A stretch of DNA of 37,403 bases from the NCBI GenBank assembly GCA_025358075.1, contig JANYKU010000101.1, forward strand, positions 1-37,403, given 5' to 3'. The translations under genes were made by a program, and so were the position numbers. The notes beneath the pieces are model-generated. The model was not told where the DNA came from, searched no databases, and was given only the letters and a program-made list of their open reading frames with translations. Of this stretch, positions 9,563 to 18,049 are shown in pieces. The stretch's first letter is position 1. Each line of letters starts with the position of its first letter. This DNA comes from Ilumatobacteraceae bacterium. GTDB taxonomy: Bacteria > Actinomycetota > Acidimicrobiia > Acidimicrobiales > Ilumatobacteraceae.

Positions 9563-9616
9563 GGTCGTTCCTCTCGTGATTCGCGCACCACATGGGTGCA
9601 CCATCATCCTCAGGGT

Positions 9617-9634
9617 CGAACCTCAGAGGAACCT
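9617..9634 (-). promoter_or_regulatory. Candidate response-regulator operator, module 1 operon
   Basis: Minus-strand AGGTTCCTCTGAGGTTCG contains AGGTT twice with an 11-bp period, the spacing used by OmpR/PhoB-type regulators. It lies 55 bp upstream of ATG 9562. A matching box (15 of 18 positions) lies upstream of the sensor kinase at 10487-10504. Confidence 0.5.
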
Positions 9635-9649
9635 TGGAACCGGCGCCAT

Positions 9650-9689
9650 CACACCGAGTTCTTACCGGGCACACCGAGTTCTTACCGGG
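9650..9689. repeat. Perfect 20-bp tandem duplication at the regulator stop codon
   Basis: CACACCGAGTTCTTACCGGG occurs at 9650-9669 and 9670-9689 with no mismatch. The second copy contains the TAA stop of the response regulator (9682-9684). The duplication therefore repeats the last two codons and stop into the 3' untranslated region. Confidence 0.9.
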
Positions 9690-10392
9690 GCAACCGCAAG
9701 CTGTAACCGACACCTCGAACCGTGTGGATCAGCGGGGGGTCGACATCGTCGATCTTGTGCCGGAGGTAGCTGATGTAGGTCTCCAGCACGCTGGCGTTGC
9801 CCGCGAAGGTGTAGTCCCACACCGCCTCGAGGATCTGATCGCGCGTCAGCACCCGCTTGGCGTTGGCCAGCAGGTAGTGCAGCAGCTTGTACTCGGTCGG
9901 GGTGAGATCGATGAACTTGCCGGCGCGCCAGACGTCGCGGGTCTCCTCGTCGAGTGCCAGGTCGTGGTAGGTGAGGGTGTGCGTGCGGTTGGCCGTGCCC
10001 CCGGTGCGACGCAACACCGCCTTGACCCGCTCGACCAGCTCCTCCACCGAGAACGGCTTGGTGATGTAATCGTCGACACCGAGCCGCAACCCTTCGACCT
10101 TGTCGCTGGTGGAATCGCGCGCAGTCAGGAAGATGATCGGGATGCCGGGCCCTGCACCCTCGTTCTGCCTGAGCCGTTTGGCGACCTCGAACCCGTTGAG
10201 ATCGGGGAGCATCACATCGAGGAGAACGAGGTCCGGCCGGCGGGCGTCGATGGCGGCCAGCGCGGCGCGACCCGATGCCACGCGCTCGACGTCGAAGCCG
10301 TGGATGCCGAGCGCCATCGCCACCAGTTCGGTGATGTGCTCCTCATCGTCGACGGCGAGGACGTGTGGTTTCGGCGGTGTCGAGTCCGACAA
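9682..10392 (-). CDS. OmpR-family response regulator, module 1
   Basis: 236-aa regulator with a receiver domain (acidic D15-D16, phospho-acceptor D59 in LVLLDVMLPD, K112 in DDYITKPF) and a C-terminal winged helix (LTPTEYKLLHYLLANAKRVLTRDQIL ... VRGVGYSLR). The start is TTG 10392, reading MSDSTPPKPH, with AAGGAG 9-10 nt upstream; no better ATG or GTG keeps the N-terminus intact. The divergent gene at 10545 is the likely cognate kinase, although the two are on opposite strands. The nearby AGGTT repeats upstream of both the kinase and the Pro-rich/apbE operon suggest it controls both. Confidence 0.92.
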   Translation of the reverse strand: MSDSTPPKPHVLAVDDEEHITELVAMALGIHGFDVERVASGRAALAAIDARRPDLVLLDVMLPDLNGFEVAKRLRQNEGAGPGIPIIFLTARDSTSDKVEGLRLGVDDYITKPFSVEELVERVKAVLRRTGGTANRTHTLTYHDLALDEETRDVWRAGKFIDLTPTEYKLLHYLLANAKRVLTRDQILEAVWDYTFAGNASVLETYISYLRHKIDDVDPPLIHTVRGVGYSLRLPR

Positions 10393-10486
10393 ACGGAGGT
10401 GCTCCTTGGTCGAGTCGCGGTGCCGGGCACGATAGCGGCGCGGTTACCGCGAGACGTCGTTCGGATCAATTCCACAGCACCTTCCC

Positions 10487-10504
10487 AGGTTGCTCGGAGG
10501 TTCC
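10487..10504 (+). promoter_or_regulatory. Candidate response-regulator operator upstream of the module 1 kinase
   Basis: AGGTTGCTCGGAGGTTCC holds AGGTT twice at 11-bp period, 41 bp upstream of the kinase ATG and in its orientation. It matches the box at 9617-9634 at 15 of 18 positions. Confidence 0.5.
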
Positions 10505-10544
10505 GCGGCATGATGGTCGCGATGTCGGAGCGAAGTCTCGCCCA

Positions 10545-11966
10545 ATGAGTTTGCGAGCCAAACTCGTCAGCGCGCTCGGTGCGCTGCTGGCGCTCGGCCT
10601 GCTTGCGTTCGGCATCGGCACCTACAACCGGTACTCGACTGCCGAGTATCGCCGGCTCGACGAACGGCTCAACAACTCCTCGATCGCCGCGGAGATCAAT
10701 CTCAACGACAAGGCGGGACTCGATAGGCCGGCAGGCGGGCCCGATGACCAGGGTCGCGGCCCGTTCGGCCCGGCGCGCGCCGAGTACTCCCAATTGCGCG
10801 ATGTCAACGGTACGGAGCTCGCGCATGACCCAACCGATACGACCGGTGGCGCGCCGAAGTTGCCCACGAAGATCGACTCGCTCAACAAGCCATTCACGGT
10901 CGGACCAGCCGTCGGCCTCGGAGACTGGCGGGTACTGGCCACGACCGACAGCCGGTACCCCCAGTACACCGTCATCGTCGCCACGCCGCTCGGCGATGTC
11001 GCCGATTCGTTGCGCGGACTCGTCGTCATCGAAGCAATCGCCGCAGCCGCGCTCTTGGCGCTGCTCATGATCGGCTCCTGGCTGATCCTTCGGCGCGGCC
11101 TCCGCCCGCTTGAAGGGATGGCTGTCGCCGCCGCCTCGATCCACGAGGGCGACATGTCGGTGCGAGTCACTCCGGGCGACGGACGCGGCGAGGTCGGCCA
11201 ACTCGGTCTGGCACTCAACGAGATGCTCGACAACCTGCAGGATGCCTTCGCCGCCCGCCAAGAGTCCGAGGCGAGGTTGCGTCAGTTCCTTGCCGATGCG
11301 TCGCACGAGCTACGTACGCCGTTGACGTCGATCCAGGGATTTGCGGAGATGTTCCGGCTGGGCGTCGCCAACGAACACGTCGACCAAGAAGTGATCATGC
11401 GACGCATCGAGGAGGAGTCGCGCCGTATGCGCACCCTCGTCGACGATCTGCTGTTGCTCGCTCGCCTCGACGAGCGGCGCGACGTCGAGCCGACGACATT
11501 CGATCTCGCCGTACTCGCGGCCGACGCATGCAGTGACGCTGTCGCCATCCAGCCGGATCGACCGATCACGCTCGACGCTTCCGAGTCGGTGTTGGTCGAC
11601 GGTGTACAGGATCACGTACGCCAGGCGATCACCAACCTTGTTGCAAATGCACTTACCCACACACCGGCCGGCACCCCGATCGAGGTGACCGCAAGTGCCG
11701 ACAAGGGTCACGCCCGCGTCACGGTTCGCGATCACGGCCCCGGGCTCAGCCCCGAAGCGCTGCAGCACGCGTTCGACCGCTTCTGGCGCGCCGACCCATC
11801 ACGTGTGGGACCCAAAGCGGGGCTCGGCTTGTCGATCGTGTCGGCCATCGCCGAATCGCACCACGGCAACGCCACGGCAGCGAATCATCCAGATGGCGGG
11901 GCGATCTTCACGATTGATCTGCCGTCGGCAACGTCAGTTGGGGCGGCTGGGCCCGCCAAGGCGTGA
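10545..11966 (+). CDS. Membrane sensor histidine kinase, module 1
   Basis: 473-aa kinase. Membrane segments at about residues 8-28 and 157-180 enclose a sensor region of about 130 residues. A HAMP linker follows, then HisKA with H254 in DASHELRTPLTSI, then HATPase_c with N box NLVANALTHTPAG, DHGPGLS and AGLGLSIV. It is of the MprB/TcrY type. ATG 10545 is chosen because the hydrophobic N-terminus starts there; only a distant GGAG (about 14 nt) is visible. The 3' end overlaps convergent hspR by 33 bp. Partner is most likely the divergent regulator at 9682-10392. Confidence 0.92.
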   Translation: MSLRAKLVSALGALLALGLLAFGIGTYNRYSTAEYRRLDERLNNSSIAAEINLNDKAGLDRPAGGPDDQGRGPFGPARAEYSQLRDVNGTELAHDPTDTTGGAPKLPTKIDSLNKPFTVGPAVGLGDWRVLATTDSRYPQYTVIVATPLGDVADSLRGLVVIEAIAAAALLALLMIGSWLILRRGLRPLEGMAVAAASIHEGDMSVRVTPGDGRGEVGQLGLALNEMLDNLQDAFAARQESEARLRQFLADASHELRTPLTSIQGFAEMFRLGVANEHVDQEVIMRRIEEESRRMRTLVDDLLLLARLDERRDVEPTTFDLAVLAADACSDAVAIQPDRPITLDASESVLVDGVQDHVRQAITNLVANALTHTPAGTPIEVTASADKGHARVTVRDHGPGLSPEALQHAFDRFWRADPSRVGPKAGLGLSIVSAIAESHHGNATAANHPDGGAIFTIDLPSATSVGAAGPAKA

Positions 11967-12338
11967 CCCGCCGAACACCGACACCTCTTGGCGCAGGGGG
12001 ACCAGATCGCGCCGCGGTGAACGACGATCGGCCTCGGCCAAGGCCGACGATGCGACCACTCGCAGATCTGCGTTCTCGGCACGCAACCGTTCGTTCTCGA
12101 CCTCGAGCAACATCACTCGGCGAATGCCCTCGAGGTTCATTCCCTCGGCGGCCAGTTCGCTGATGCGTCGCAGGCATTCGATGTCGACGTCGCTGTAGCG
12201 ACGATTGCCACCACGAGTGCGCGCCGGCTGCACCAAGCCGCGCCGCTCGTAGATACGCAGTGTCTGTGGGTGCATGCCGGCCAGCTCGGCCGCGACCGAG
12301 ATGACGTAAACGGCGTGATCTTGAGAGCGCATGGTCAT
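11934..12338 (-). CDS. hspR: MerR-family heat-shock repressor HspR
   Basis: 134-aa repressor of the dnaK operon and clpB that binds HAIR operators, with DnaK as corepressor in related actinobacteria. The N-terminus reads YVISVAAELAGMHPQTLRIYERRGLVQPART, the MerR helix-turn-helix of the HspR subgroup, followed by GGNRRYSDVDIECLRRI. A heptad-rich helix (about residues 78-96, LLEVENERLRAENADL) would dimerise it. The ATG overlaps the dnaJ stop by 4 bp (ATGA). It is the last gene of dnaK-grpE-dnaJ-hspR, giving autoregulation through the HAIR sites upstream of dnaK. Confidence 0.95.
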   Translation of the reverse strand: MTMRSQDHAVYVISVAAELAGMHPQTLRIYERRGLVQPARTRGGNRRYSDVDIECLRRISELAAEGMNLEGIRRVMLLEVENERLRAENADLRVVASSALAEADRRSPRRDLVPLRQEVSVFGGSRLGGPSRPN

Positions 12339-13453
12339 GACTCCAATCGAGTCCTCGGCGAAACCGTAGTTGCTGCGGCCAGCGCTTCGACGGCTGCGCG
12401 CTGTTGTTCATTGAGGTGATGCGGTACCTGTACGTCGACCGTGACGATCAGATCGCCCGTTGACTTGTTGGTGCTGATGCCCTTGCCCTTCACGCGATGG
12501 CGCGACCCGGACTGCGTGCCGGGCCGCAGCCGCAACATGACCGGCGGGCCATCGAGTGTCGGCACATCGATGTCACCGCCCAGCGCGGCCTCGGCGAAGG
12601 TGACCGGAACCTTGACGGTGAGGTTGTGCCCGTCGCGTGCGAACAGGTGATGCGGGGCAACGTGGCACTCGACGATCAGGTCGCCGGGAGGACCGCCGTT
12701 GCGACCGGGCGCGCCACGGCCCTTCAAGCGAATCTTCTGGCCATCGGCGACACCCGCCGGGATCCGCGCCTGCACCTCACGCGGGCGGCGCTCGGTACCG
12801 GTGCCACGACACGTCGGGCACGGCTCGGTGATGACCACTCCACGACCGCCGCACGCCCGGCACGGCGACGAGAACGAGAACAGGCCCTGGTTGTCGTCGA
12901 TGACACCTCGCCCGCCGCACTGTGAGCACACCTTCGGCTGAGTGCCCGGCTTGGCACCGCTTCCGTGGCAGGTGCTGCACTGCGCATCGCTGGTGAGGTA
13001 CAGCGTGGTGGTGAGGCCTTTCACCGCGTCGGCGAAGTCGAGGTTGAGGGTTGCCTCGACATCGGCGCCACGCTGCGGACCCGCCGCCGCCGACGGGCCG
13101 CCGCCGCGCCGCCCGCGGCCGAACATCTGGCCGAGGATGTCGCCGAGGCCTTCGCTACCGACGTTGAAGTTGTAGCCGGGCCCGGCGGGCCCGCCGCCCT
13201 GGAAGCCGCCGACGGGACCGAGCTTGCGGACCTCGTCGTACTCCTTGCGCTTCTCGTCGTCGCCGAGCACGTCGTACGCCGCGCTGATCTCCTTGAATCG
13301 CTCTTCGGACGCGTCGTCGCCAGGGTGCGTGTCGGGATGGCTCTCGCGCGCCAGCTTGCGATAGGCCTTGGTGATGTCCTTGGGCGACGCGTCGTCGCTG
13401 ACGCCGAGGACCTTGTAGTAGTCCTTCTCGTACCACTCACGCTGAGCTGCCAC
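12335..13453 (-). CDS. dnaJ: Chaperone DnaJ (Hsp40)
   Basis: 372-aa co-chaperone that delivers clients to DnaK and stimulates its ATPase. The J domain carries HPD at residues 39-41. A Gly-rich region follows (GGFQGGGPAGPGYNF), then four CxxCxGxG zinc modules (CSTCHGSG, CSQCGGRG, CRACGGRG, CPTCRGTG) and the C-terminal client-binding domain. The start is GTG 13453 with a strong GGGAGG 8-9 nt upstream. It lies 53 bp after grpE and is translationally coupled to hspR. Confidence 0.97.
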   Translation of the reverse strand: MAAQREWYEKDYYKVLGVSDDASPKDITKAYRKLARESHPDTHPGDDASEERFKEISAAYDVLGDDEKRKEYDEVRKLGPVGGFQGGGPAGPGYNFNVGSEGLGDILGQMFGRGRRGGGPSAAAGPQRGADVEATLNLDFADAVKGLTTTLYLTSDAQCSTCHGSGAKPGTQPKVCSQCGGRGVIDDNQGLFSFSSPCRACGGRGVVITEPCPTCRGTGTERRPREVQARIPAGVADGQKIRLKGRGAPGRNGGPPGDLIVECHVAPHHLFARDGHNLTVKVPVTFAEAALGGDIDVPTLDGPPVMLRLRPGTQSGSRHRVKGKGISTNKSTGDLIVTVDVQVPHHLNEQQRAAVEALAAATTVSPRTRLES

Positions 13454-13506
13454 TGGTCACCACCTCCCTCACCAATCGTCGTGTTGTGCGCCTCGAACCG
13501 GAAGCG

Positions 13507-14019
13507 TCAGCCGCGGACCTTGACCATCGCTGGTCGAAGGACTTTGCCGTTCCAGGTGTAGCCAGAACGCAGCACTTCGCTGACCACCGGCTCGCCATCG
13601 CCCTGCTCGTGCACGACGGCGTCGGCAAGGTGCGGGTCGAACGGTTGCTCATACAGGTTCATCGACTCGAGGCCCTGTTTCTTCAACTCGCTGAGCATCA
13701 AGTTGAACAGTGGCTCGACCTCCGCGGGATGCTGCAAGAAGGCCGCCTCGCAGGCGTCGAGCACCGGCAGCAACGCCTCGGCCAATCGCCCGGTTGCCCG
13801 GTCGATGTCGTCGGCCCGCTGCGTAGCCATGCGCCGCCGAAAGTTCTCGAAGTCGGCAGCAATCCGCTGAGCCCGATCGCGCCACTCGTCGCGATCGGCC
13901 AGCGCAAGTTCCAGCTCGGTGGGCGGAGTGGTTTCAGCTTCGCCCTCAGAACTAGAAGCGAGAGGATCTTCTCCGGTGACAGGACCCTCCGACGACGAGT
14001 TCGAGGTGACGTCACTCAT
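13507..14019 (-). CDS. grpE: Nucleotide exchange factor GrpE
   Basis: 170-aa exchange factor that releases ADP from DnaK. An acidic, Ser-rich disordered start (about residues 1-33) precedes the long coiled helix ([27 protein letters not shown]). The beta domain follows, with [41 protein letters not shown] at the end, the usual GrpE signature. ATG 14019 overlaps the dnaK stop by 8 bp, which fits coupled translation. Confidence 0.96.
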   Translation of the reverse strand: MSDVTSNSSSEGPVTGEDPLASSSEGEAETTPPTELELALADRDEWRDRAQRIAADFENFRRRMATQRADDIDRATGRLAEALLPVLDACEAAFLQHPAEVEPLFNLMLSELKKQGLESMNLYEQPFDPHLADAVVHEQGDGEPVVSEVLRSGYTWNGKVLRPAMVKVRG

Positions 14020-15856
14020 GCTCTTCGACAATTTCCGCATCGACGATGTCATCGTCGCCACTCGACGTTGCACCGGTCTGGCCCGAGGCTGACGTACCCG
14101 CGGCGTTCTCGTCGCGAGCCGCGTTCTCGTACAGCTTCTGGCTGAACGCCTGGCTGGCGGCCATGAGCTTTTCATGACTGGCGCGAATCGCATCCATGTC
14201 GTTGCCGGCAAGTGCCGTCTTCAGTTCTGCGAGCGGAGCCTCGACCGTTGCCTTCTCCGTCGCGTCGACCTTGTCGCCATTGTCGCGGAGGACCTTCTCC
14301 ATCTGGTACACCAACGAGTCGGCGTTGTTACGGATCTCGGCCTCTTCGCGGCGCTTGCGATCGTCTTCGGCATGCGCCTCGGCATCGCGGATCATCTGGT
14401 CGATGTCTTTCTTGTCGAGCGTCGATTGACCGGTGATCGTCATCGACTGCTGCTTGCCGGTCGCCCGGTCTTTGGCGCTGACGTGAACGATGCCGTTGGC
14501 GTCGATGTCGAACGTGACTTCGATCTGCGGCACGCCACGCGGCGCCGGCGGGAGGTCGACGAGCTGGAACTTGCCGAGCGTCTTGTTGTAACCCGCCATC
14601 TCGCGCTCGCCCTGCAACACGTGGATCTCGACGCTGGGCTGCATGTCGTCGGCGGTCGTGAACACTTCAGTGCGCTTGGTCGGGATCGTGGTGTTGCGTT
14701 CGATGAGCTTGGTCATCACGCCACCCTTGGTCTCGATACCGAGGCTCAGCGGGGTGACGTCGAGCAACAACACGTCCTTGACATCGCCGCGCAGCACGCC
14801 GGCCTGGACGGCCGCACCGACAGCGACGACTTCGTCGGGGTTGACGCTCTTGTTGGGCTCTTTGCCCGTGAGGTTGACCACCAGGTCGACGACGGCGGGC
14901 ATGCGGGTGGAACCACCGACGAGCAGCACGTGACTGAGCTCGCCCTTGCTGATGCCAGCGTCTTTCAACGCCTGCTCGAACGGGATGCGGCAGCGCTCGA
15001 TGAGATCGGCGGTCATCTCTTGGAACTTGGCGCGGGTGAGTGACTCGTCGAGGTGCAATGGGCCTTCGGCAGTGGCCGTGATGAACGGCAGGTTGATCTG
15101 CGTCTGCTGCACCTGACTGAGCTCGATCTTGGCCTTCTCGGCAGCTTCCTTCAGCCGCTGGCCGGCCATGCGATCAGCCGAAAGATCGACACCGTGGGCG
15201 GACTTGAACTGCTGCACGAGCCAGTCGATGATCCGCTGATCCCAGTCGTCGCCACCGAGGTGGGTGTCGCCGTGGGTGCTCTTGACCTCGAACACGCCAT
15301 CACCGATCTCGAGCACCGACACGTCGAACGTGCCCCCACCGAGGTCGAACACCAACACCTTCTCGTCTTGCGCGCTCTTGTCGAGCCCGTACGCAAGCGC
15401 GGCCGCGGTCGGCTCGTTGATGATGCGCAGAACTTCGAGACCGGCGATCGCCCCGGCCTCTTTGGTTGCGGTTCGCTGAGCGTCGTCGAAGTATGCAGGA
15501 ACGGTGATGACCGCCTGAGTGACGGTGTCACCGAGGTAGGCCTCGGCGTCGCGCTTCAGCTTCATGAGCGTGCGGGCGCTGATCTCTTGCGGCGTGTACT
15601 GCTTGCCGTCGATGTCGGGGCTCTTCCACGACTCGCCCATGTGCCGCTTGATGCTGCGGAAGGTGCGATCGGAGTTGGTGATCGCCTGTCGCTTGGCGAC
15701 CTCGCCGACCAGTACCTCACCGGCCTTCGAGAACGCGACCACCGACGGGGTGGTTCGGGCGCCCTCTGAATTGGGTATGACGACCGGGTCGCCGCCCTCC
15801 AGCACAGCGACGACCGAGTTCGTAGTACCAAGGTCGATTCCAACTGCCTTAGCCAT
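14012..15856 (-). CDS. dnaK: Chaperone DnaK (Hsp70)
   Basis: 614-aa Hsp70. The ATPase domain begins [19 protein letters not shown] and includes [43 protein letters not shown] and [12 protein letters not shown]. The interdomain linker [16 protein letters not shown] leads into the substrate-binding domain, and the tail ends [15 protein letters not shown] 15856 has AAGGAG upstream. Expression should be heat-inducible: the promoter at 15904-15933 has one HAIR operator on its -10 and a second, perfect one upstream. First gene of dnaK-grpE-dnaJ-hspR. Confidence 0.98.
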   Translation of the reverse strand: MAKAVGIDLGTTNSVVAVLEGGDPVVIPNSEGARTTPSVVAFSKAGEVLVGEVAKRQAITNSDRTFRSIKRHMGESWKSPDIDGKQYTPQEISARTLMKLKRDAEAYLGDTVTQAVITVPAYFDDAQRTATKEAGAIAGLEVLRIINEPTAAALAYGLDKSAQDEKVLVFDLGGGTFDVSVLEIGDGVFEVKSTHGDTHLGGDDWDQRIIDWLVQQFKSAHGVDLSADRMAGQRLKEAAEKAKIELSQVQQTQINLPFITATAEGPLHLDESLTRAKFQEMTADLIERCRIPFEQALKDAGISKGELSHVLLVGGSTRMPAVVDLVVNLTGKEPNKSVNPDEVVAVGAAVQAGVLRGDVKDVLLLDVTPLSLGIETKGGVMTKLIERNTTIPTKRTEVFTTADDMQPSVEIHVLQGEREMAGYNKTLGKFQLVDLPPAPRGVPQIEVTFDIDANGIVHVSAKDRATGKQQSMTITGQSTLDKKDIDQMIRDAEAHAEDDRKRREEAEIRNNADSLVYQMEKVLRDNGDKVDATEKATVEAPLAELKTALAGNDMDAIRASHEKLMAASQAFSQKLYENAARDENAAGTSASGQTGATSSGDDDIVDAEIVEEHE

Positions 15857-15884
15857 GGGGGTAGCTCCTTGTTCCTCGTTCAAA

Positions 15885-15905
15885 CTTGAGTGAATGTCAC
15901 GCAAG
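15885..15905. promoter_or_regulatory. HAIR operator 2 (HspR site) overlapping the dnaK -10
   Basis: CTTGAGT-N7-ACGCAAG matches the HAIR consensus CTTGAGT-N7-ACTCAAG at 13 of 14 positions. It overlaps the last two bases of the TAAACT -10 and covers the presumed transcription start, so bound HspR would block polymerase. Confidence 0.88.
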
Positions 15906-15933
15906 TTTACGACGGCGACCTCCCGCTCTGCAA
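15904..15933 (-). promoter_or_regulatory. dnaK operon promoter
   Basis: On the minus strand TTGCAG (15933-15928) is followed after 18 bp by TAAACT (15909-15904), a good vegetative-sigma promoter. It lies about 50 bp upstream of the dnaK ATG between the two HAIR sites. Confidence 0.7.
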
Positions 15934-15949
15934 CATCGCCCTGAGAAAT

Positions 15950-15970
15950 CTTGAGTCGATATGACTCAAG
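15950..15970. promoter_or_regulatory. HAIR operator 1 (perfect HspR site)
   Basis: CTTGAGT-N7-ACTCAAG matches the HspR operator consensus at all 14 defined positions. It is centred 65 bp from HAIR 2 and upstream of the dnaK -35. It also lies upstream of the divergent dioxygenase gene. Confidence 0.93.
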
Positions 15971-16078
15971 ATCTGGTTCGGTCATCCGCCCCAACGAGCC
16001 TGTGGAGTTGTTGGCGGCACCCAGCCACCGGTGAAACACTCCACACCATCGGCGGCAGACGTGGGCCAGAATGGGCTG

Positions 16079-16945
16079 GTGCTGAGTGCGACCCAACTCC
16101 AGCGGTTCAACGACGACGGCTTCGTGCTGGTGCCCGACATGCTGGGCGCCGACGAGGCCGAGGCCCTGCTGCACGGGGCGTGGGAGCAGTTCCCGTCGCC
16201 CGAGCAGTACTTTGCCGACCCTGAGGCGTTCGCCGACCTCACCAACACTCCGTTCTCCGGCTTGGCCAACTTTCCGTGGACGTCGGCCGCACTCAACCGG
16301 TTGGTCGCCCATCCGCGCATCGTGGCCATCGTTCACCAGATCCTCGGCGTCGACGACATCAGGCTGTACAAGGGCGAGCTGTGGGCCAAGTACGCCGGCA
16401 ACACCGATTACGACCAGCACCATCATCGTGACTTCGGCAACCACACGCTCGTTGTCCCGACCGTCGAGCGGCGGTGGATGCAAGTCACCACGTTCACCTA
16501 CCTCTGCGACATCGATGAGCACAACGGGGCGACCGCGATCGTGCCGAAGCAGTTCTCCGCGCACATCCCGCTCGGTCAGCGTCGCACGCAGCCCGGCGAA
16601 CTGCGCGACCACGAGGTACTGGGCCGTGGGCGGGCCGGAACGACGCTGTTCTACTCGACCGAGGTGTTCCACCGGGCCACATCGCTCAAGTCGCCCGACG
16701 CCTCGCGCTTCACGATCTTGGCGGACTACAAAGCAGCCGACGCAAGCTGGACCAACAAGCAGGCGTTCGGACATCTCGGGCAACGGCCGGAGATGATCGA
16801 GTTCGTCACCAACGTCGATGCCGGCACGCGGACACTGCTCGACATCCCCGCGCCGGGGCATCTGTATTGGACCGAGCAAACGATCGACGACATGGAGATC
16901 CGCTACCCGGGCATCGACATGGACCCGTATCGCTCCGCTCGATGA
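16079..16945 (+). CDS. Phytanoyl-CoA dioxygenase (PhyH) family protein
   Basis: 288-aa Fe(II)/2-oxoglutarate-dependent oxygenase family member. The start [21 protein letters not shown] is the usual PhyH opening. The iron facial triad is probably the H and D of HRD within [10 protein letters not shown] and the distal His of [10 protein letters not shown], with the following Arg in SRFTI for 2-oxoglutarate. Substrate is unknown. GTG 16079 is chosen because it fits the family start and follows CAGAAT by 6 nt; in-frame GTG 16061 and 16031 are alternatives, and none has a ribosome binding site. It diverges from dnaK, with the perfect HAIR site between them. Confidence 0.85.
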   Translation: MLSATQLQRFNDDGFVLVPDMLGADEAEALLHGAWEQFPSPEQYFADPEAFADLTNTPFSGLANFPWTSAALNRLVAHPRIVAIVHQILGVDDIRLYKGELWAKYAGNTDYDQHHHRDFGNHTLVVPTVERRWMQVTTFTYLCDIDEHNGATAIVPKQFSAHIPLGQRRTQPGELRDHEVLGRGRAGTTLFYSTEVFHRATSLKSPDASRFTILADYKAADASWTNKQAFGHLGQRPEMIEFVTNVDAGTRTLLDIPAPGHLYWTEQTIDDMEIRYPGIDMDPYRSAR

Positions 16946-17097
16946 TTGGTGTATCGATGGCGTATGTCACGCACCAACATCGACATCGCGATCAGTGCGA
17001 GCAGTTAGAGGCGCCCTTCTATTCGCTCGCGTAGACGCGGTGATCGAGTTGCCCGAAGTCGCCGGGTCGCTGGTCTTGAACTGATCGACCCAACTTG

Positions 17098-17103
17098 TAT
17101 GGT
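17098..17103 (+). promoter_or_regulatory. -10 hexamer TATGGT for leaderless LLM oxidoreductase
   Basis: TATGGT ends 7 nt before ATG 17111, with no ribosome binding site. This supports ATG 17111 over the in-frame ATG at 17099, which lies inside the hexamer. Confidence 0.45.
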
Positions 17104-17110
17104 CGCCGCG

Positions 17111-18049
17111 ATGACATCGCTGACCGACCTGCACATCTTCACCGAGCCCCAGCAAGGCGCCTCCTACGACACGCTCTTGGCCATCGCCAAACGAACCGAG
17201 GCGCTCGGCTTCGGCGGGTTCTTTCGCAGCGACCACTTCTTGTCGATGGGCGGTGCCAGCGGTCTGCCTGGCCCCACCGATGCCTGGGTCACCCTCGCCG
17301 GCCTTGCCCGCGAGACCTCGAGGATCCGGCTCGGCACCCTGGTCTCACCGGTCACGTTCCGCGGGCCCGGGCTGCTGGCGATCAGTGTTGCCCAGGTCGA
17401 TCAGATGAGTGGAGGTCGCGTCGAGCTCGGCATCGGTGCCGGTTGGTACGAGGCCGAGCATCTCGCCTACGGCTTCGATTTCCCTGACGCGGCGAAGCGC
17501 TTCGACAACCTCGCCGATCAGTTGGCAATCCTCGACGGTCTGTGGAAGACACCGACTGGCGAGACGTTCAGCTACACCGGCAGCATGCACAGCGTCAACG
17601 ACTCGCCGGCACTTCCGAAGCCCGCGCAGCAGCCCGTGCCGATCATCATCGGCGGTGGCGGCCCGACGCGCACGCCGGCGCTGGCCGCCCGATATGCCTC
17701 GGAGTACAACGTCGCCTTCACCCCGGTGGAGACGTTCACCGAACGCAAGCAACGAGTCGAGGCGGCATGCGCGGCGATCGATCGGCAACGGTCGATGCGC
17801 TATTCCGCGGCCGTTGTCGTGTGTGCAGGTGCGACGGAGGCCGACGTCGAACGGCGCGCCGCCTCGATCGGCCGCGAATCGGCGGAGCTCCGGCGTGTCG
17901 GCGCTGCCGGGTCAGCCGATGAGACCGCGACGACGATCCGTCGGTATGTCGATGCTGGGGCAGAACGGATCTACCTGCAGGTGCTCGATCTGTCAGACCT
18001 CGACCATCTCGACTTCATCGCCGACGCGGTCGCCCCACTGCTCGCCTGA
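17111..18049 (+). CDS. LLM-class F420-dependent oxidoreductase
   Basis: 312-aa luciferase-like TIM-barrel oxidoreductase. Typical elements are FGGFFRSDHFLSM, RIRLGTLVSPVTFRGPGLLAISVAQVDQMSGGRVELGIGAGWYEAEH and VPIIIGGGGPTRTPALAARYA. In actinobacteria this subgroup mostly uses F420; FMN cannot be excluded from sequence alone. Substrate is unknown. ATG 17111 is taken because TATGGT lies 7 nt upstream. The 3' end overlaps the convergent apbE copy 2 by 57 bp. Confidence 0.88.
   Translation: MTSLTDLHIFTEPQQGASYDTLLAIAKRTEALGFGGFFRSDHFLSMGGASGLPGPTDAWVTLAGLARETSRIRLGTLVSPVTFRGPGLLAISVAQVDQMSGGRVELGIGAGWYEAEHLAYGFDFPDAAKRFDNLADQLAILDGLWKTPTGETFSYTGSMHSVNDSPALPKPAQQPVPIIIGGGGPTRTPALAARYASEYNVAFTPVETFTERKQRVEAACAAIDRQRSMRYSAAVVVCAGATEADVERRAASIGRESAELRRVGAAGSADETATTIRRYVDAGAERIYLQVLDLSDLDHLDFIADAVAPLLA

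Noticed and set aside
15857-16879. Upstream extension of dnaK
   Set aside because: [14 protein letters not shown] is the universal DnaK start, has AAGGAG, and the extension is antisense to the PhyH gene and crosses both HAIR sites.
16946-17097. 152-bp gap between PhyH and LLM genes
   Set aside because: No open frame with a ribosome binding site, no strong hairpin and no repeat found.
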